In this document: positions 1 to 11,394 of the stretch, in pieces
How positions within the stretch are numbered: position 1 is the first letter of the stretch
Layout: each line of letters starts with the position of its first letter
Assembly (NCBI GenBank): GCA_905250115.1
Contig: CAJNOI010000050.1
Location: 124,706-188,705, forward strand
DNA: 64,000 nucleotides
Origin: Adineta steineri
Taxonomy: Eukaryota > Rotifera > Eurotatoria > Adinetida > Adinetidae
Reading direction: 5' to 3'
Notes under the pieces: generated by a model
The model's input: only the letters and a program-made list of their open reading frames with translations
What the model was told of the DNA's origin: nothing
The model's database searches: none
Program-made: the position numbers and the translations under genes

Positions 1-219
1 TGATCTTGTTTTAATCACGGAACAATATATTAACTATTTCAATATGATATACACACCCACACCCACATCCACCCTTTTTATTAAAAGAACGTAAAAAACT
101 CGAAGTCTCGATCGATCTCATCAGAAGATACTATGTCTATTGATCGGCGTACAGCATCAGTCATAGCTTGAAAGTATGTTTGCGGGATCAGTCATTGATC
201 ACGAAAAATCATGTTGATA
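1..219. repeat. 3' flank with short telomere-like CCCACA repeats
   Basis: This is the stretch downstream of the minus-strand ART-TPR gene. Positions 50-75 hold a short run of CCCACA-type units (CACACCCACACCCACATCC). On the other strand these read TGTGGG, the unit I recall as the bdelloid telomeric repeat. The run has only three or four units, so it is at most an interstitial fragment. Nothing else was recognised here. Confidence 0.4.
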
Positions 220-2961
220 TTAGGTTTGGTTTTGACCTGTAGCATTGAGAGATTGAGTTTGAAGTATTATCGAATGATTGTTTGGATAAATTTTCTCTTG
301 TATTTTTAAAGCTCGATTATAATATTTTGAAGCACTATCATATCCATTTTGATTTTTGTAGTATTCTGCAATCATTAGTAAACAATTGGCAGTTGGAACG
401 TATTCGATAAAAAGACTTCTCTCAAAAATACGTAGTGCTCGTCGTAGTGACGCGATCTTTCGAATATCATCATCTTCATATAATTCTCCGAGTTTCACGA
501 ACAGATATGCAATACTAATATGATGTGCAGGTAGATATTTTTTGTACAAGAATAGGTTGTCTTGACAAAGATCTATAGCTATTTGTTTCATTCCTCGTTC
601 TTTGTATAGATCAGCTAAAGCTTTAATACAATTAACTCGTAATCGATGACCAATGGATAGAACTTTTTCACTCATTTTGAATGCAGCTACATAGTAATCT
701 TCAGCAATCGAATATTCTTTATTTTGTGCATGACAGTGTCCTAGAATTCCTTGAATATAAATAGTATTTTCGTATGGTTGAGGATATATTTGTTGAAGAA
801 TTTCACGTGCTTTAATGCATAAATCAATAGCTTCACCATATTTTTTATTATTTGCGTGAATAACAGCAATATTAACTTGAATTCTTGCCATAGTGGGTTG
901 ATCATTGTTGCAATGTAAAGCTTTTGTGTAATATTGAAGTGCTTGAGAATAATCTCCTATTGCTTTATAATAATTTGCAATATTGTTTAATGATACAGCA
1001 ATAAGAGAATGATTAGAAGAGAAGAATTTCTTTTTTATTTCATAGCCCAAATTAAAGTTATGAAATGCTTCATTCCAGTTGCTTGATCTCATATTTAAAT
1101 CGCCGATATAATCATAAGCTAAGGGAATATCTTGATGTGATCTTGGTAATTCTTGTAATAACATTCGAAAATATAATTCAGCTTTGCAATATTCATTCAT
1201 CTCAATTAATAAACGACCAAATAATAAATTGATGTTCTCTTGTCGAAATTCCTTTTTCTTTTCATAAAGATTTTTTTTAATTTCATCTGTTCCTTCATCA
1301 GTTGCTTTCATTTTGATCATCCAGACATCGAAACTGGAATGACGTATTACATCTTGAATACAAAAGACTGATCCAATATTAAATAAAACTTCACCTTCGC
1401 CTTCGCCTTCACCTTCATCAGAAGAATTTATATACCGATCAATATCAACAAAAATTGTGTTTTGAAGATTAAATCCATCGACAGTGATTTCGAATAGAAC
1501 AGCTTTCGAATTGTTTGTATCTGTATCACCTTCAACAAAACTTCGAGCAATGTCAAGATGAGTTGAAGTAGAGAAAAATCCATTGGTTGAAACTAAACAA
1601 TCAATATTACATTTCAAATGTTCGAATTGACTTATCGGCATACGAGCTTGACCACGATAAACTGTTAAAAGACTTCGAATAGCTTGTTCTTGATGAATCT
1701 TTTCCATTTGTTGACAAAGATCAACAACATAGTAACGAAATGCATACCACAATGTTATGTCCTCAGTACGAAATGCATGATTTACCAAACGATAAACAAA
1801 ACACTCTGCAACATACCAATCAATGGCCTTATCTGCTTTGTAATCTTTTTTAAAGACATCGATTTTCCCCTGTTCTGTTGAATTTCCTCTATAATAATCT
1901 CGACATGTTTTTAACATAAACCCCCCCCCCCCCATATTAGAAGCCCCCTGGGCTTCTAATTTGGCTACCGTTTATAATTTTTGGAGGGGGCTTCTATTAA
2001 GTCCCAAAAAATTTTCATAGACTGTGATAAGGAAACCGATTCGGAAGGTTTTTAGAGATTTCCAAGGTTTTCATGAGTTTTTCAGAAGATTTTTTGCAAT
2101 TTTTCCAGATTTAAGCATAGTTAGATAGGAGTTAGTCGAAATTTCACCTTAAAATCGAGAACTTTTAGCAACTTTAGCAGAGAAATTCGAAAAAATTATG
2201 AAAAATTTTAAAAAATTTTGGAAAAATTAGGGGGGCTTCTAATACGTCAAACACGTTGCTCATCTTAGGGTGGGCTTCTAATACGGGGGGGCTTCTAATA
2301 TGGGGTGGGCTTCTATTATAGGGGGGGGTTTACTCTCTTTGGCTTGTTCTGTTTGTGGCATTTGTTTTAATAACTGTATAAATGATATATATGAATAATA
2401 CGCACTATGATTTTCAATTCCATTTTTTGAATTTAATGGTCGAATATATTTGATGAATTGATTTTCAAATAAATTAAATTTTGATGATAATAATTCGTTT
2501 CTAATTGAACTTTGCAATTTTTCATATGTAGTGCAAATCCTAACAACCTTTGGATATTTATTAAGTAAATAGACATATTGATTATAGTTTGCACAAAAGA
2601 TGATTATAATTGGTATTGAATCAATAGAACGTAATTTCGGCAGAAGTTCTTCAGCAAGCGATCCAGATATTACTACTAAAAGTTGTTGCTGTCTTTCTTC
2701 TAATTCTCTGATTTGAACAAAAAATTGATCAGGTTGATTAAAAAATAAACAATTATCATGATTGATTTCTCGCAAAAGTGCTTGTGTACGTAGTGATTCG
2801 AGAGATTCGTTTTTAGCACATTCATCTAACCAAATTAAATAAAATGATTCTCTTCGTTCTTCATTCACAGACGAAGAACAGCGTGAAGCAACATTTGATA
2901 TAATCAATTGATCAGTTTGTTTTTCTTCACACGGTTTTTTCTTTGTATTTGAAATTCCCAT
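220..2961 (-). pseudogene. ADP-ribosyltransferase (ART) plus TPR protein, exon interrupted by a DNA element
   Basis: Two open segments form one gene: 2961 down to about 2331 (N-terminal domain) and 1935 down to 220 (ART and TPR). The first holds the same N-terminal domain as the paralogue at 30.9 kb. The second begins at the ART fold. It has the R-S-E signature of arginine-type mono-ADP-ribosyltransferases: YRGQ at residues 93-96, FSTS at 121-124 and EGE at 180-182 of that segment. About six TPR-like helical pairs follow (roughly residues 235-560), likely a protein-binding scaffold. A 412-bp element separates the two parts and adds stops. Removing it with one TA copy gives one continuous 776-codon frame, so the break is probably recent. 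The 3' part has its own ATGs (1935 and 1916) and could still be made alone. The natural substrate is unknown. Confidence 0.75.
1919..2330. mobile_element. MITE-like element, TA target duplication, C/G-rich inverted ends
   Basis: The element is 412 bp and flanked by TA at 1917-1918 and 2331-2332. Its ends are inverted repeats. The left end reads AA, then 13 C, then ATATTAGAAGCCC. The right end, reversed, reads AA, then 8 C, then TATAATAGAAGCCC. The TA duplication and short inverted ends suggest a non-autonomous Tc1/mariner-type element. Inside, the terminal motif GGGCTTCTAAT or its complement recurs several times (about 1951, 1988, 2232, 2271, 2290), as if copies or ends have piled up. There is no transposase. 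It lies inside the coding exon of the ART-TPR gene. Confidence 0.75.
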
Positions 2962-3479
2962 TCTCGAACAATCTGAAAAAGAAAGTCAAAATACAATACT
3001 CTTTAAATAAAATAACATTCTCTACTAAAAACGACAATTAGGTTAATCTATTACGAAATTTCTATCCCACACAAATCGGCAATCTTACATTTTTATTATA
3101 CCTGTATACTGTTATTTCGTCATCATAAAGTTGCATGCATTATTAAACAGAAAAACGGAAGTGATGAATCATTTGACAGTACCAGTAGAATATTTTCAAT
3201 ACAATTAAACACTGGTTACCTTTCTTCTATACCGATAAATACTGGTTTACCTTTTTATATAAAGAAAAAGACATTTTCTTGTAGCTCTACACCAAAGTAA
3301 TTGAAGCACTTGTACAGGTAATTTAAGAAATAAAATGCAAGCAATATGAAACTACTGCCAGAAAAAAAGAAATATGCGCATTGTCTAGTTGTTCGCTTAG
3401 ATGTATTTTTTCATTAAGACAAATAGTCGCTTGCTCATATTCTTTATTACTATAGTATATAATCGAGTATTTTGATTGA
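2962..3479. promoter_or_regulatory. 518-bp head-to-head intergenic region
   Basis: This region lies between the divergent starts of the minus-strand ART-TPR gene and the plus-strand LamG gene, so it should hold both promoters. It is AT-rich. A tandem-looking pair of phrases occurs near 3210-3260 (ACTGGTTACCTTTCTTCTATACC and a close copy). I see no clear core-promoter motif or other gene. Confidence 0.35.
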
Positions 3480-6005
3480 ATGGATCCCGATTATAACCCA
3501 ATGTCATGTCCTCCTGTGCCTGTAAATCAACACGAAAGATTCAAACAATATCGTCAAAGAAAAATCATTTTTATCATCCTCATATCAATAACAGTGTTAT
3601 CCATGTTATTAATTGTGATTATACCATGTGTTTATATATTTGTTATTAAACCACGAGGAATAAATCCATTTCAATCTTCCACCTCATTTACTCCCGCATT
3701 ATCAACAATAATAAATCATAAAGAACCGGGTAAGTTCTATAAGCTAGCAAGAAATTTGATTCTATTAATATTACTCAGGTGAGTGATCAACGTAAACATA
3801 CTAGTCAATAGTAGTATTGTATTTCTTGTTCATATCTGGATTTTCGATGAAAATGAAGTATAAGTATATTTTTTCTTTATTGATTTATTCGATGATAGCC
3901 ATTAGTTAAAAACTATTCACTCAATAGAATCAATTTTCGTCCGTATGTTATTATGAATGATATTTGTGTCTTTTCTTTTGTACCTTTTCCAATCCGATCA
4001 AGACCAGTTGACGAAAACTGAGGAAAGCATATAGAATATGCTAGGAGATATTCCATATTATAAAAATTCACAGTAAGATATTCATTTTGTTTTATTCTAT
4101 AAAGTATGCGTTCATCGTCAATTTGGTATAATAACACCGGATATACTCTACTCGTTCGATTGCTTAAATGTCACTGATGATATCTCTGGAACATACAATG
4201 GTTTCCCTGCTGCTATGTCCCAAACTGAATTAGATGTAAGTATCACTACGAGCTATTTTCATATCTGATAAAGATAAGAGACGATGTACAACTGTAGTCG
4301 CAAAATATGCATTCAACAAAATATTCTTAAAAGAAATCGATCGATCCAATCTATCTACAAAGTCTTACACGTTTATTTTGTTTTGCATGATATATTCCAA
4401 TAAAAGAAGACTCATTCTTTTTGAATGAGACGAAATAGATGAACTGATCAATGGAGAATTTGTTTCAACGATGTATTCAAATGATATAACTAATTATTTG
4501 TTTAGAATGAAACCTTACAAAGGATGCTACCCAGTTATGTCACGCCTGACTATTCTGGTCAGGGAGCTGCATTAAAACTGAACTCATCGATTCCTTATCA
4601 ATATATCGAACTTGAGCATTCACCAAAATTTGCTAATCAGACGTTTACTATTAGTGCATGGGTTAAACCTGATCTTTCTGCACTTTCACTTGCTGTTTTA
4701 TTAGCCCAAAGGTACAAGAATGGAGGTGATCATTTTTTTGCTGTTGGAATTATTGATAGGCGTCCTCGAATACGCGTCTATAATACATATACTGAAACAT
4801 CTGTGCAATTGAAAAACTCTCAATGGCAATATGTCACATATACTTTTAGTCAAAGTGACTTATCAATGGCCATCCGTATTGATGGATTACTCAAAGCATA
4901 TGGCACAATTGCTTCTCCTCAATATGGAGAATCTCAAATTGAAACGACAACCATTGGAAGCGCTGCTGAATTTAATCGATACAATGGTCTAATAGATCAA
5001 CTATTAATAGCATATCGTGTTAAAAACAGAGTGGATATACTTGATGAAGCAACTCTTGTTATTTGTTATCGTTTCGAAGGCGACATCGCGAATAATGATA
5101 GTTTATTGAACGATTCAAGTGCAAATTGTATTCGTGCACAAGGAGCAAATCTTAGTCGTGTTGTTGGTAGCAGACGTACGGGTCAAGGTACTCTTCTTCT
5201 CAACGATTCTTCATTATCTTATTTTCAATCATCGGGTTTTGCTCTTCTCTACACTCATAATTATACATATTCATATGCATTTTGGATTTCTATTTCAAAT
5301 GCTTCTTCAAATCTCATATTACTACATATAACTATGAATGACGAAATCTCCTCATCGAATAGCATTAGTACTTGTTTGGCAATGCTAATTATTGACAAAA
5401 TCGATCCATGTAAGGTTTTTTATTTGAGTAGAAAACTATATAAATTACATTCGATCGTAAATAGATTAATATCCATGACTGACAAGAAAATATTTGTCTC
5501 GGATTTTTCAAAGACACGAAAAGATTTTTTTTTATTTGTAAACTTTGTTCATATTTATCATTGATTAATTCTAGTAAACAATACAATGCAATTGTCGATG
5601 TACACTTATGGGCCTCAAGGACAAAATCTGATTAGATCAAATGTAATGATGCGACAATCGACTTGGTATCACATTGCAGTGGTATCAATAATAAACAATT
5701 TCGATTTATATCTAAATGCAGTGCTTGCCGGTTCTTTGAATACTTCGAATACTTTTCAAATAAACAATGAACAACGTTTATCGCTAACGATTGGTAATCC
5801 TTCCAATGAATCAATTCAAAATCAATCATATTCATTGATGTGCCATCTCAATCAAAAACAAATGTTCTCACAAGGAAGTTCCATTGCTGTTGATGACCTT
5901 CGATTTTATGCACGACAATTAAAGCCGAAAGAAATTCAAGCCCTTACCGACGATGTATATTCTCCATCAAGCTGGTTTTATAGTGAAAACGATAATTTGC
6001 TCTAA
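3480..6005 (+). CDS. Single-pass membrane protein with two LamG/concanavalin-like domains
   Basis: The spliced model is 3480-3729, 4105-4235, 4506-5409 and 5575-6005, coding for 571 residues. All junctions are GT-AG with matching phase. A cytoplasmic N-terminus (about 1-28) precedes one hydrophobic segment (about 29-53, rich in I/L/V). There is no signal peptide, so it is probably type II with the rest outside the cell. The extracellular part has two LamG-3-like jelly-roll regions. The first starts near FDCLNVTDDISGTYNG and includes FTISAWVKPD and WQYVTYTF. The second starts near CYRFEGDIANND and includes WYHIAVVSI and a DDLRFYARQL end motif. Such domains usually bind sugars or matrix proteins. 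Many N-x-S/T sites fit an extracellular location. The ligand is unknown. Confidence 0.75.
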
Positions 6006-7068
6006 ACTATTCAGACACTTCGATGAAGACCATTTCATATTTATACAAATTTTTTCATCAACTAATCATTTTCTATCTTATTCAATATAAAAGATTATCA
6101 CAGTTGTGTCTCTTTGCATTTGAGAAACTATTTAAATAAAAAAAACTTTTCAACGATAAGAATTGATTAGTAATAATCATTTGATCAAATTTCTAAAAGA
6201 GTAATCGACAGGATGTAAATGTAAATGATAAATGAGAAGACACATACACTGTAATAGCTTCTACATTGATTTGTTCATGAAGTTGACTGAGAGAAGTTTT
6301 TCTCATTTACTTGATAAATCAAACAGGAGTACAACGTTTCACACACAAATGAAGAATATAAAATGAAACTAAGATCAAGATTTGTTTTTATGATGAGTAT
6401 TTTCTTGAGGGTGTGGGTGTCAGCTAAGAGAAGAGACAGTCACACGCATCCACACCCGCCCAAAATAGCTTTAAAAAATAAATAAAGAGCGGTAAAAATC
6501 GGTGAAGACGAGATCGGTCCCAACGTTGGTGTAACCCATCCTTGTGCTTAGTCGAGTTGCAATGGTTTACTGACTGAAGAATAAAATTATATAGTATGTA
6601 GTTGCATTATACATGTTCCTTTGTATTATGCACAGCCAAATAAAAGTTTAGTTTCGATTGCTATCGTCCGTCTCAATCCATCGAATTGCAATAATAATAC
6701 ACTATTTGTTCTGAATGCACTATTAGTTAATGCAGAATTCTATCATCTTTATCAATGTAAAATGAATTCTTTCTTTGTTAATGAATCTCGAATATGTAGA
6801 AAACATGACTAGCATGTCAATAGTTGGTTTCATTTTAACAAAACGGTAAGTGAACACTTTTTGACTATGAGAGAACTAAGCATTTTTGACATATGTAAAT
6901 AGAAGAACAAAGATGAATGATTTTGAACTTTTCTCAAGAGAATACGATGATGATCTATAGTTTTATTTTAAAAATGGAAAGCGAATTAGTAAGCATACTT
7001 CAAGCACTGATTAAATAAAATGATTCATGAATTGAAAAAAAAAAGTGTTCGAGAGAAATGGTATGACA
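6006..7068. other. Intergenic region with a GT-rich hairpin
   Basis: This is a convergent gap between the LamG gene (plus) and the FG-GAP gene (minus). Around 6408-6462 a GGGTGTGGGTGTC stretch is followed about 30 bases later by CATCCACACCCGCC, an imperfect inverted repeat built on TGTGGG-like sequence. The small open frame at 6621-6812 shows no family resemblance. I see nothing else. Confidence 0.4.
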
Positions 7069-10000
7069 TTAACATATATTGAAAGAGATATCGATAGTTC
7101 CACTTGTATAGCCAGCGGCGACAACATCGAGACGATCATCACGATTGAAATCACCAACAGTAAGAGAGCGCGGGTCCTTTCCAGTAGGAAAAACCAGTTG
7201 TGTCCCAAAACTTCCATTACCATACGCAGGAAATACACTGAAAGTATTATCATCTCTGTTAGCGATAACGAGATCCAAGTGGTTGTCATTGTTGACATCG
7301 TGGATTGCTATGTATGTCGGACACGCTGGAGTCGAATAATTCATCGATGCACCAAAACGCCCATCACCAAATCCTCGTAAGATATACAATCTGTTAGTTC
7401 CACAGCTAGCAATTGCGAGATCCATCTTTTGATCGCAATTAAAATCTCCGGCAGCAATTGCCTGTGGTTGAGCTAGAGTTGAAGTAGAAATCGCTGTTCG
7501 AAAGGTTCCATTCCCATATCCAAGAAAAACTTTCACAACCCTTTCGGTTACACTAGTGACGGCTATATCAATATGGTTATCGTTGTTAAAATCACCAACA
7601 ACTAGTCCTAATGAATCCCGTTCAGCAATAAAAGACACTTTCGGTGCAAACTTTCCGTTGCCGTAGCCTAAGAACGTATCACACATGTAACCGGTTAGTA
7701 CAACGATATCCATATAGGTATCACCATTGATATCAACGGCAGCCATTCCAAATGGAGAACTGCTAATTGCAAAACTTGTTGGCGGTCCGAAACTTCCATC
7801 GCCAACACCAAGTAGTATACTTACCTCGTCTGCATAGCTCGCAGTGATGATATCTAGGTGTTTATCATTATTGAAATCAGCGACAGCCAACTGTTCCGGA
7901 TGATTACCTGTTGGAGACTTCAGCGGCGCTCTGAAGCTTTCAGTTCCGTAACCGAGTAGTACAGAAACACTTTCTTCACCACCTGTACTAGCAATGAGAT
8001 CCATTATATTGTCCTCGTTAAAATCACCGACGGTAACCAACCCCGTTCCCTCTGCCAACTTATTTGGAATATATGGAGCGAATGCCAATAGCGGACACGC
8101 CGGCACTAAATCAACTCAAAATATTAATGTTTCGATGGCATAAAAGTCAAAATCTACGGCAATATTTTTGTAAAAAACCTTCTTATGTGCTATACTATTG
8201 CGTCAGTTATGCAACATTGTGAACTACATTACAATATTCTTGTAAGTTTCTTTTGATGCTAACAAATTCATCGTGAGAAATTCTTACAGCAAGGACAAAT
8301 AATTCTTAGATATGATTCTTTTATTTTTCCAACTCAACAAATAATTAATTCAACATGTATGACAAATTTGCTCAATTATTTGAATCCTTGAAAACTAGGA
8401 ACACTCTTCTTCACTCAGAATTAATTGAAAAAGATCTGTTTTATCATCAAACATATCATCCCTAACAACAGGTAGAATATGTGAAAAACTGTAGTATAAT
8501 TAGTTGTAGAATGATTCATGTTGCTCATTTATCAAAACATATCTAATCAAGATTTGATCTGTATAAGAATAAATGTTTTTTTGAACAACAGTACACTGAT
8601 TTTCAATATGATATGAAGCCTGATACTCATCTATCTACTAATATGCGTATTCTAGTTACTTTGTGGAGAATGATAACAAATCAGTTTCTAACTCCATTTT
8701 AACTATGAAATTTTAATCATAATTAAAGAGTACTTACGTTGTGACATCATGCATGAAATGGCACTTGTTGTTGTTGTTGATATCGTCGTTGTCATTCCTA
8801 GATATTCATCTGAAATTTCATATTGTATCAATTTTTATTAAAAAATTCTACAACTACCTAAACCCAAGGGGGACACAGTGGATCCGCACAAATTCTCAGG
8901 ATCGATGGGGATCCATGAGGATCTGTGAGGATCCGAAAATTTTATAGGATCCGCTTTTTCTCATTTGTCTCAACCGCTCAAGTTCTTACGAAAAAAAATT
9001 CTATCAACAGGAAGGAAATTGAAGATGGTCGCAAGATCATCGAGGTTATAGCCAGATTTTCCGACACATTTTAAAATGTCTTCATTTGATTTGCTTGTTT
9101 CGATAACACTCGAGATGCTTTTATCCGTATACTCATTTTAATTGTTGGAAAGATTCTTCTCAGTCATTTTTTCAAGGGAATGCATACTCTTGCTTGAGCT
9201 ATTTTTTTGTACAACTATTTTATGTAATATTAACAACAAGGAATATATCGACAAACTCTAAATTAATCATTCAAGTGTTGGGTGACGTAAAAAGATAATC
9301 AACGATAAAAAAACTCATTATTCTTGATGTCCGTCCACAATTACGACCCTTTTGTGAGCACTATGTAAGTTCGAGTGACACTTACCAGATAAAGTTGTTT
9401 TTTTAGTCGACGATGATTTTAAATCGGAATGATTGAATATAATAGGTATCGTGATGACTGTAGTCACGATACATCCGACAACAAAACTTCCCAAAATGAT
9501 TAGTAGGATTTTTTTGGTCAAGAAGCGTCGACTTAAATGAAAGGATCATACATTCAAATTCAATATTAAGAATAGTTTGATACTTACATTTGACCCATTG
9601 TTGACAATGTTGGCGTGGCATTCATCGTGTCTTGATCTTCGTGTGATGGATGTACAACGGCCTTTATATTAAATATGATTAGAAACATCAACATTTACTA
9701 TAACACGAAGTATGCAACTCTTCTCATCAAAAGATCACTCGCATCTACTATGTACTGATTTGCAGCACATGAAAATAGGATAATTGAAATAGTTCATAAT
9801 CAATACATCAGAGCAATTTGTGTATCCATCTCTTTAGAAAATTTTGAGCAAATAATTTTTCTTCAGATGAAAAAAAGAAGAATTTAATGGAGTCTATAAT
9901 ATTGAATACTATCGAACCGTCAGTCGAAAACTGGCCGATGATTGAATAAAATGTGTTCGAGTAGCTTATTGCAGTATTTCTGATATTTACTTACAGACAT
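7069..10000 (-). CDS. Membrane-anchored FG-GAP/VCBS seven-repeat propeller protein
   Basis: The spliced minus-strand model is 10000-9995, 9661-9588, 9531-9386, 8797-8738 and 8105-7069, giving 440 residues. All phases fit, and the first coding exon is only ATG-TCT. Residues about 27-55 include a hydrophobic segment (ILLIILGSFVVGCIVTTVIT) after a short basic N-terminus, so this looks like a type II membrane protein. A threonine-rich stalk follows. Seven repeats of about 45 residues come next, each with a calcium-loop motif such as GDFNEDNIMD, ADFNNDKHLD or GDFNRDDRLD, and FLGYGNG-type turns. Seven FG-GAP/VCBS repeats would form a closed beta-propeller, as in integrin alpha heads. These proteins are very common in bdelloids and resemble bacterial ones. 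The ligand is unknown. Intron 8798-9385 carries a GGATC-rich patch. Confidence 0.85.
8879..8953. repeat. Cluster of GGATC motifs in an intron
   Basis: Six GGATC pentamers fall within about 75 bp (GTGGATCCGC, CAGGATCGAT, GGGATCCATG, GAGGATCTGT, GAGGATCCGA, TAGGATCCGC). They form a degenerate tandem array inside the first long intron of the FG-GAP gene. The composition is richer in G than the surroundings. It may be a remnant of an inserted element. Confidence 0.5.
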
Positions 10001-11390
10001 GATACGACTGATTGTTGATATTGGATAAGTAGAACTTCGAAATGAACAGAAAGAAATTAGATACTTTTACTCAGATCTACACAAAGAAAAATGCATTATG
10101 CTAACGTGTAATTATAGTAACAAACCTTGACCAAAGTAGTGTATTCGTTGGAAAAAATTGACGTTTGTGATAGAAAATGATGTATGATTTTATTCAGTTT
10201 TATTTATTATCATGCTCTTTTATCTTCTGACGTAGTATATAAAAGAAAAATAGAGTGCGGATGTGTATAAAGCACGGAAGTAAATGTATGATAAGCAAAT
10301 GAAAAATGGAAGCATGACATAGAACACAAAATGAAAGGAAGCTAGTGGGTGAATGCAAAATATTATCAATGAAAAAGAAGTAGATGGTATCGCTTCCAAT
10401 ATTATCTTCTCTCTAGCTTAGAAAACGTCAATTAAGTTTTCCGAAAACATTGTTATGTAGATTTTTTTATATCTGCATTATATCATATTGTGTCAAAGAA
10501 AAAGAGAACTATTTTTTTACTATGTGAGCTATCAAACTCATGAAAGTGACGTAAATTAATGGTAAATTTGAAATCATTAAGTGGAATAAATGAAATTAAA
10601 TTGTATCGCAACAATGGCATTAGTTTTCATATGTTAGTAACTGATTTAGTCAGTTGACTTCATGTTTCTACAAGAAAAATAATTCTGTGCTGAAGCCAGT
10701 TCTGATACCACGAATTGATCAATGGCTAATTACTCTTTATTGTCCGTTGAATATATGAGAACTTGCATCTTTGTTAGACATCATTCACATATGATTGAAA
10801 AGACATATTTGTATTAGATCACTATGATTCTATCTTTGATTGTTAGAAGAAATTCTTTCCACGAATCAGTATATATTTCGATCACTTCATAAAAATTGTG
10901 TTCTTTTTTGTGCTCCACAGAAGAATGTTATAAAGATATGTTGATTTGAACAATACCGATATCATACCATATGGCAGTGATTTTATATCATGTTTTCATT
11001 TAAAATATAGAAAAAAAATGTTTTGCGCATTTCCGATCCGTTTGTTTTTCTATCCAACATATTTACTTCCTTTCCTGATTTTTATTTTATAGTCAATATC
11101 AAAATGTTTATGACGTAGGTGTTCATATTTTCTATCTATAGTGGAAGAAAAAAGGGTATTAAACGACGGATAAAAGCCTCAGTAGTCATATACCTACATT
11201 GATTTTGAAAACAGTAAGTTATCGATGATTCTTTGAACGCATAGTGTTTGTGTCGGTATTGGATATAAGTAAAACTAAGTTCATTTGTGATAAAAAGCAA
11301 GATGTTGGAAAAGAATCCCAATTTTTAAGGATAGTTTTAGAGGTATCAGTAAAATGATTGTAAGCGGAGGACCACCCAAAGTGATTAAAA
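10001..11390. other. AT-rich intergenic DNA
   Basis: This is upstream sequence of the minus-strand FG-GAP gene followed by non-coding DNA. No open frame of convincing composition and no repeat was recognised. The 61-codon frame at 11136-11321 overlaps no known family and is taken as chance. Confidence 0.4.
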
Positions 11391-11394
11391 GCTT

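Noticed and set aside
6621..6812. 63-codon plus-strand frame
   Set aside because: There is no signal peptide, domain or neighbouring exon in phase; it is likely chance.
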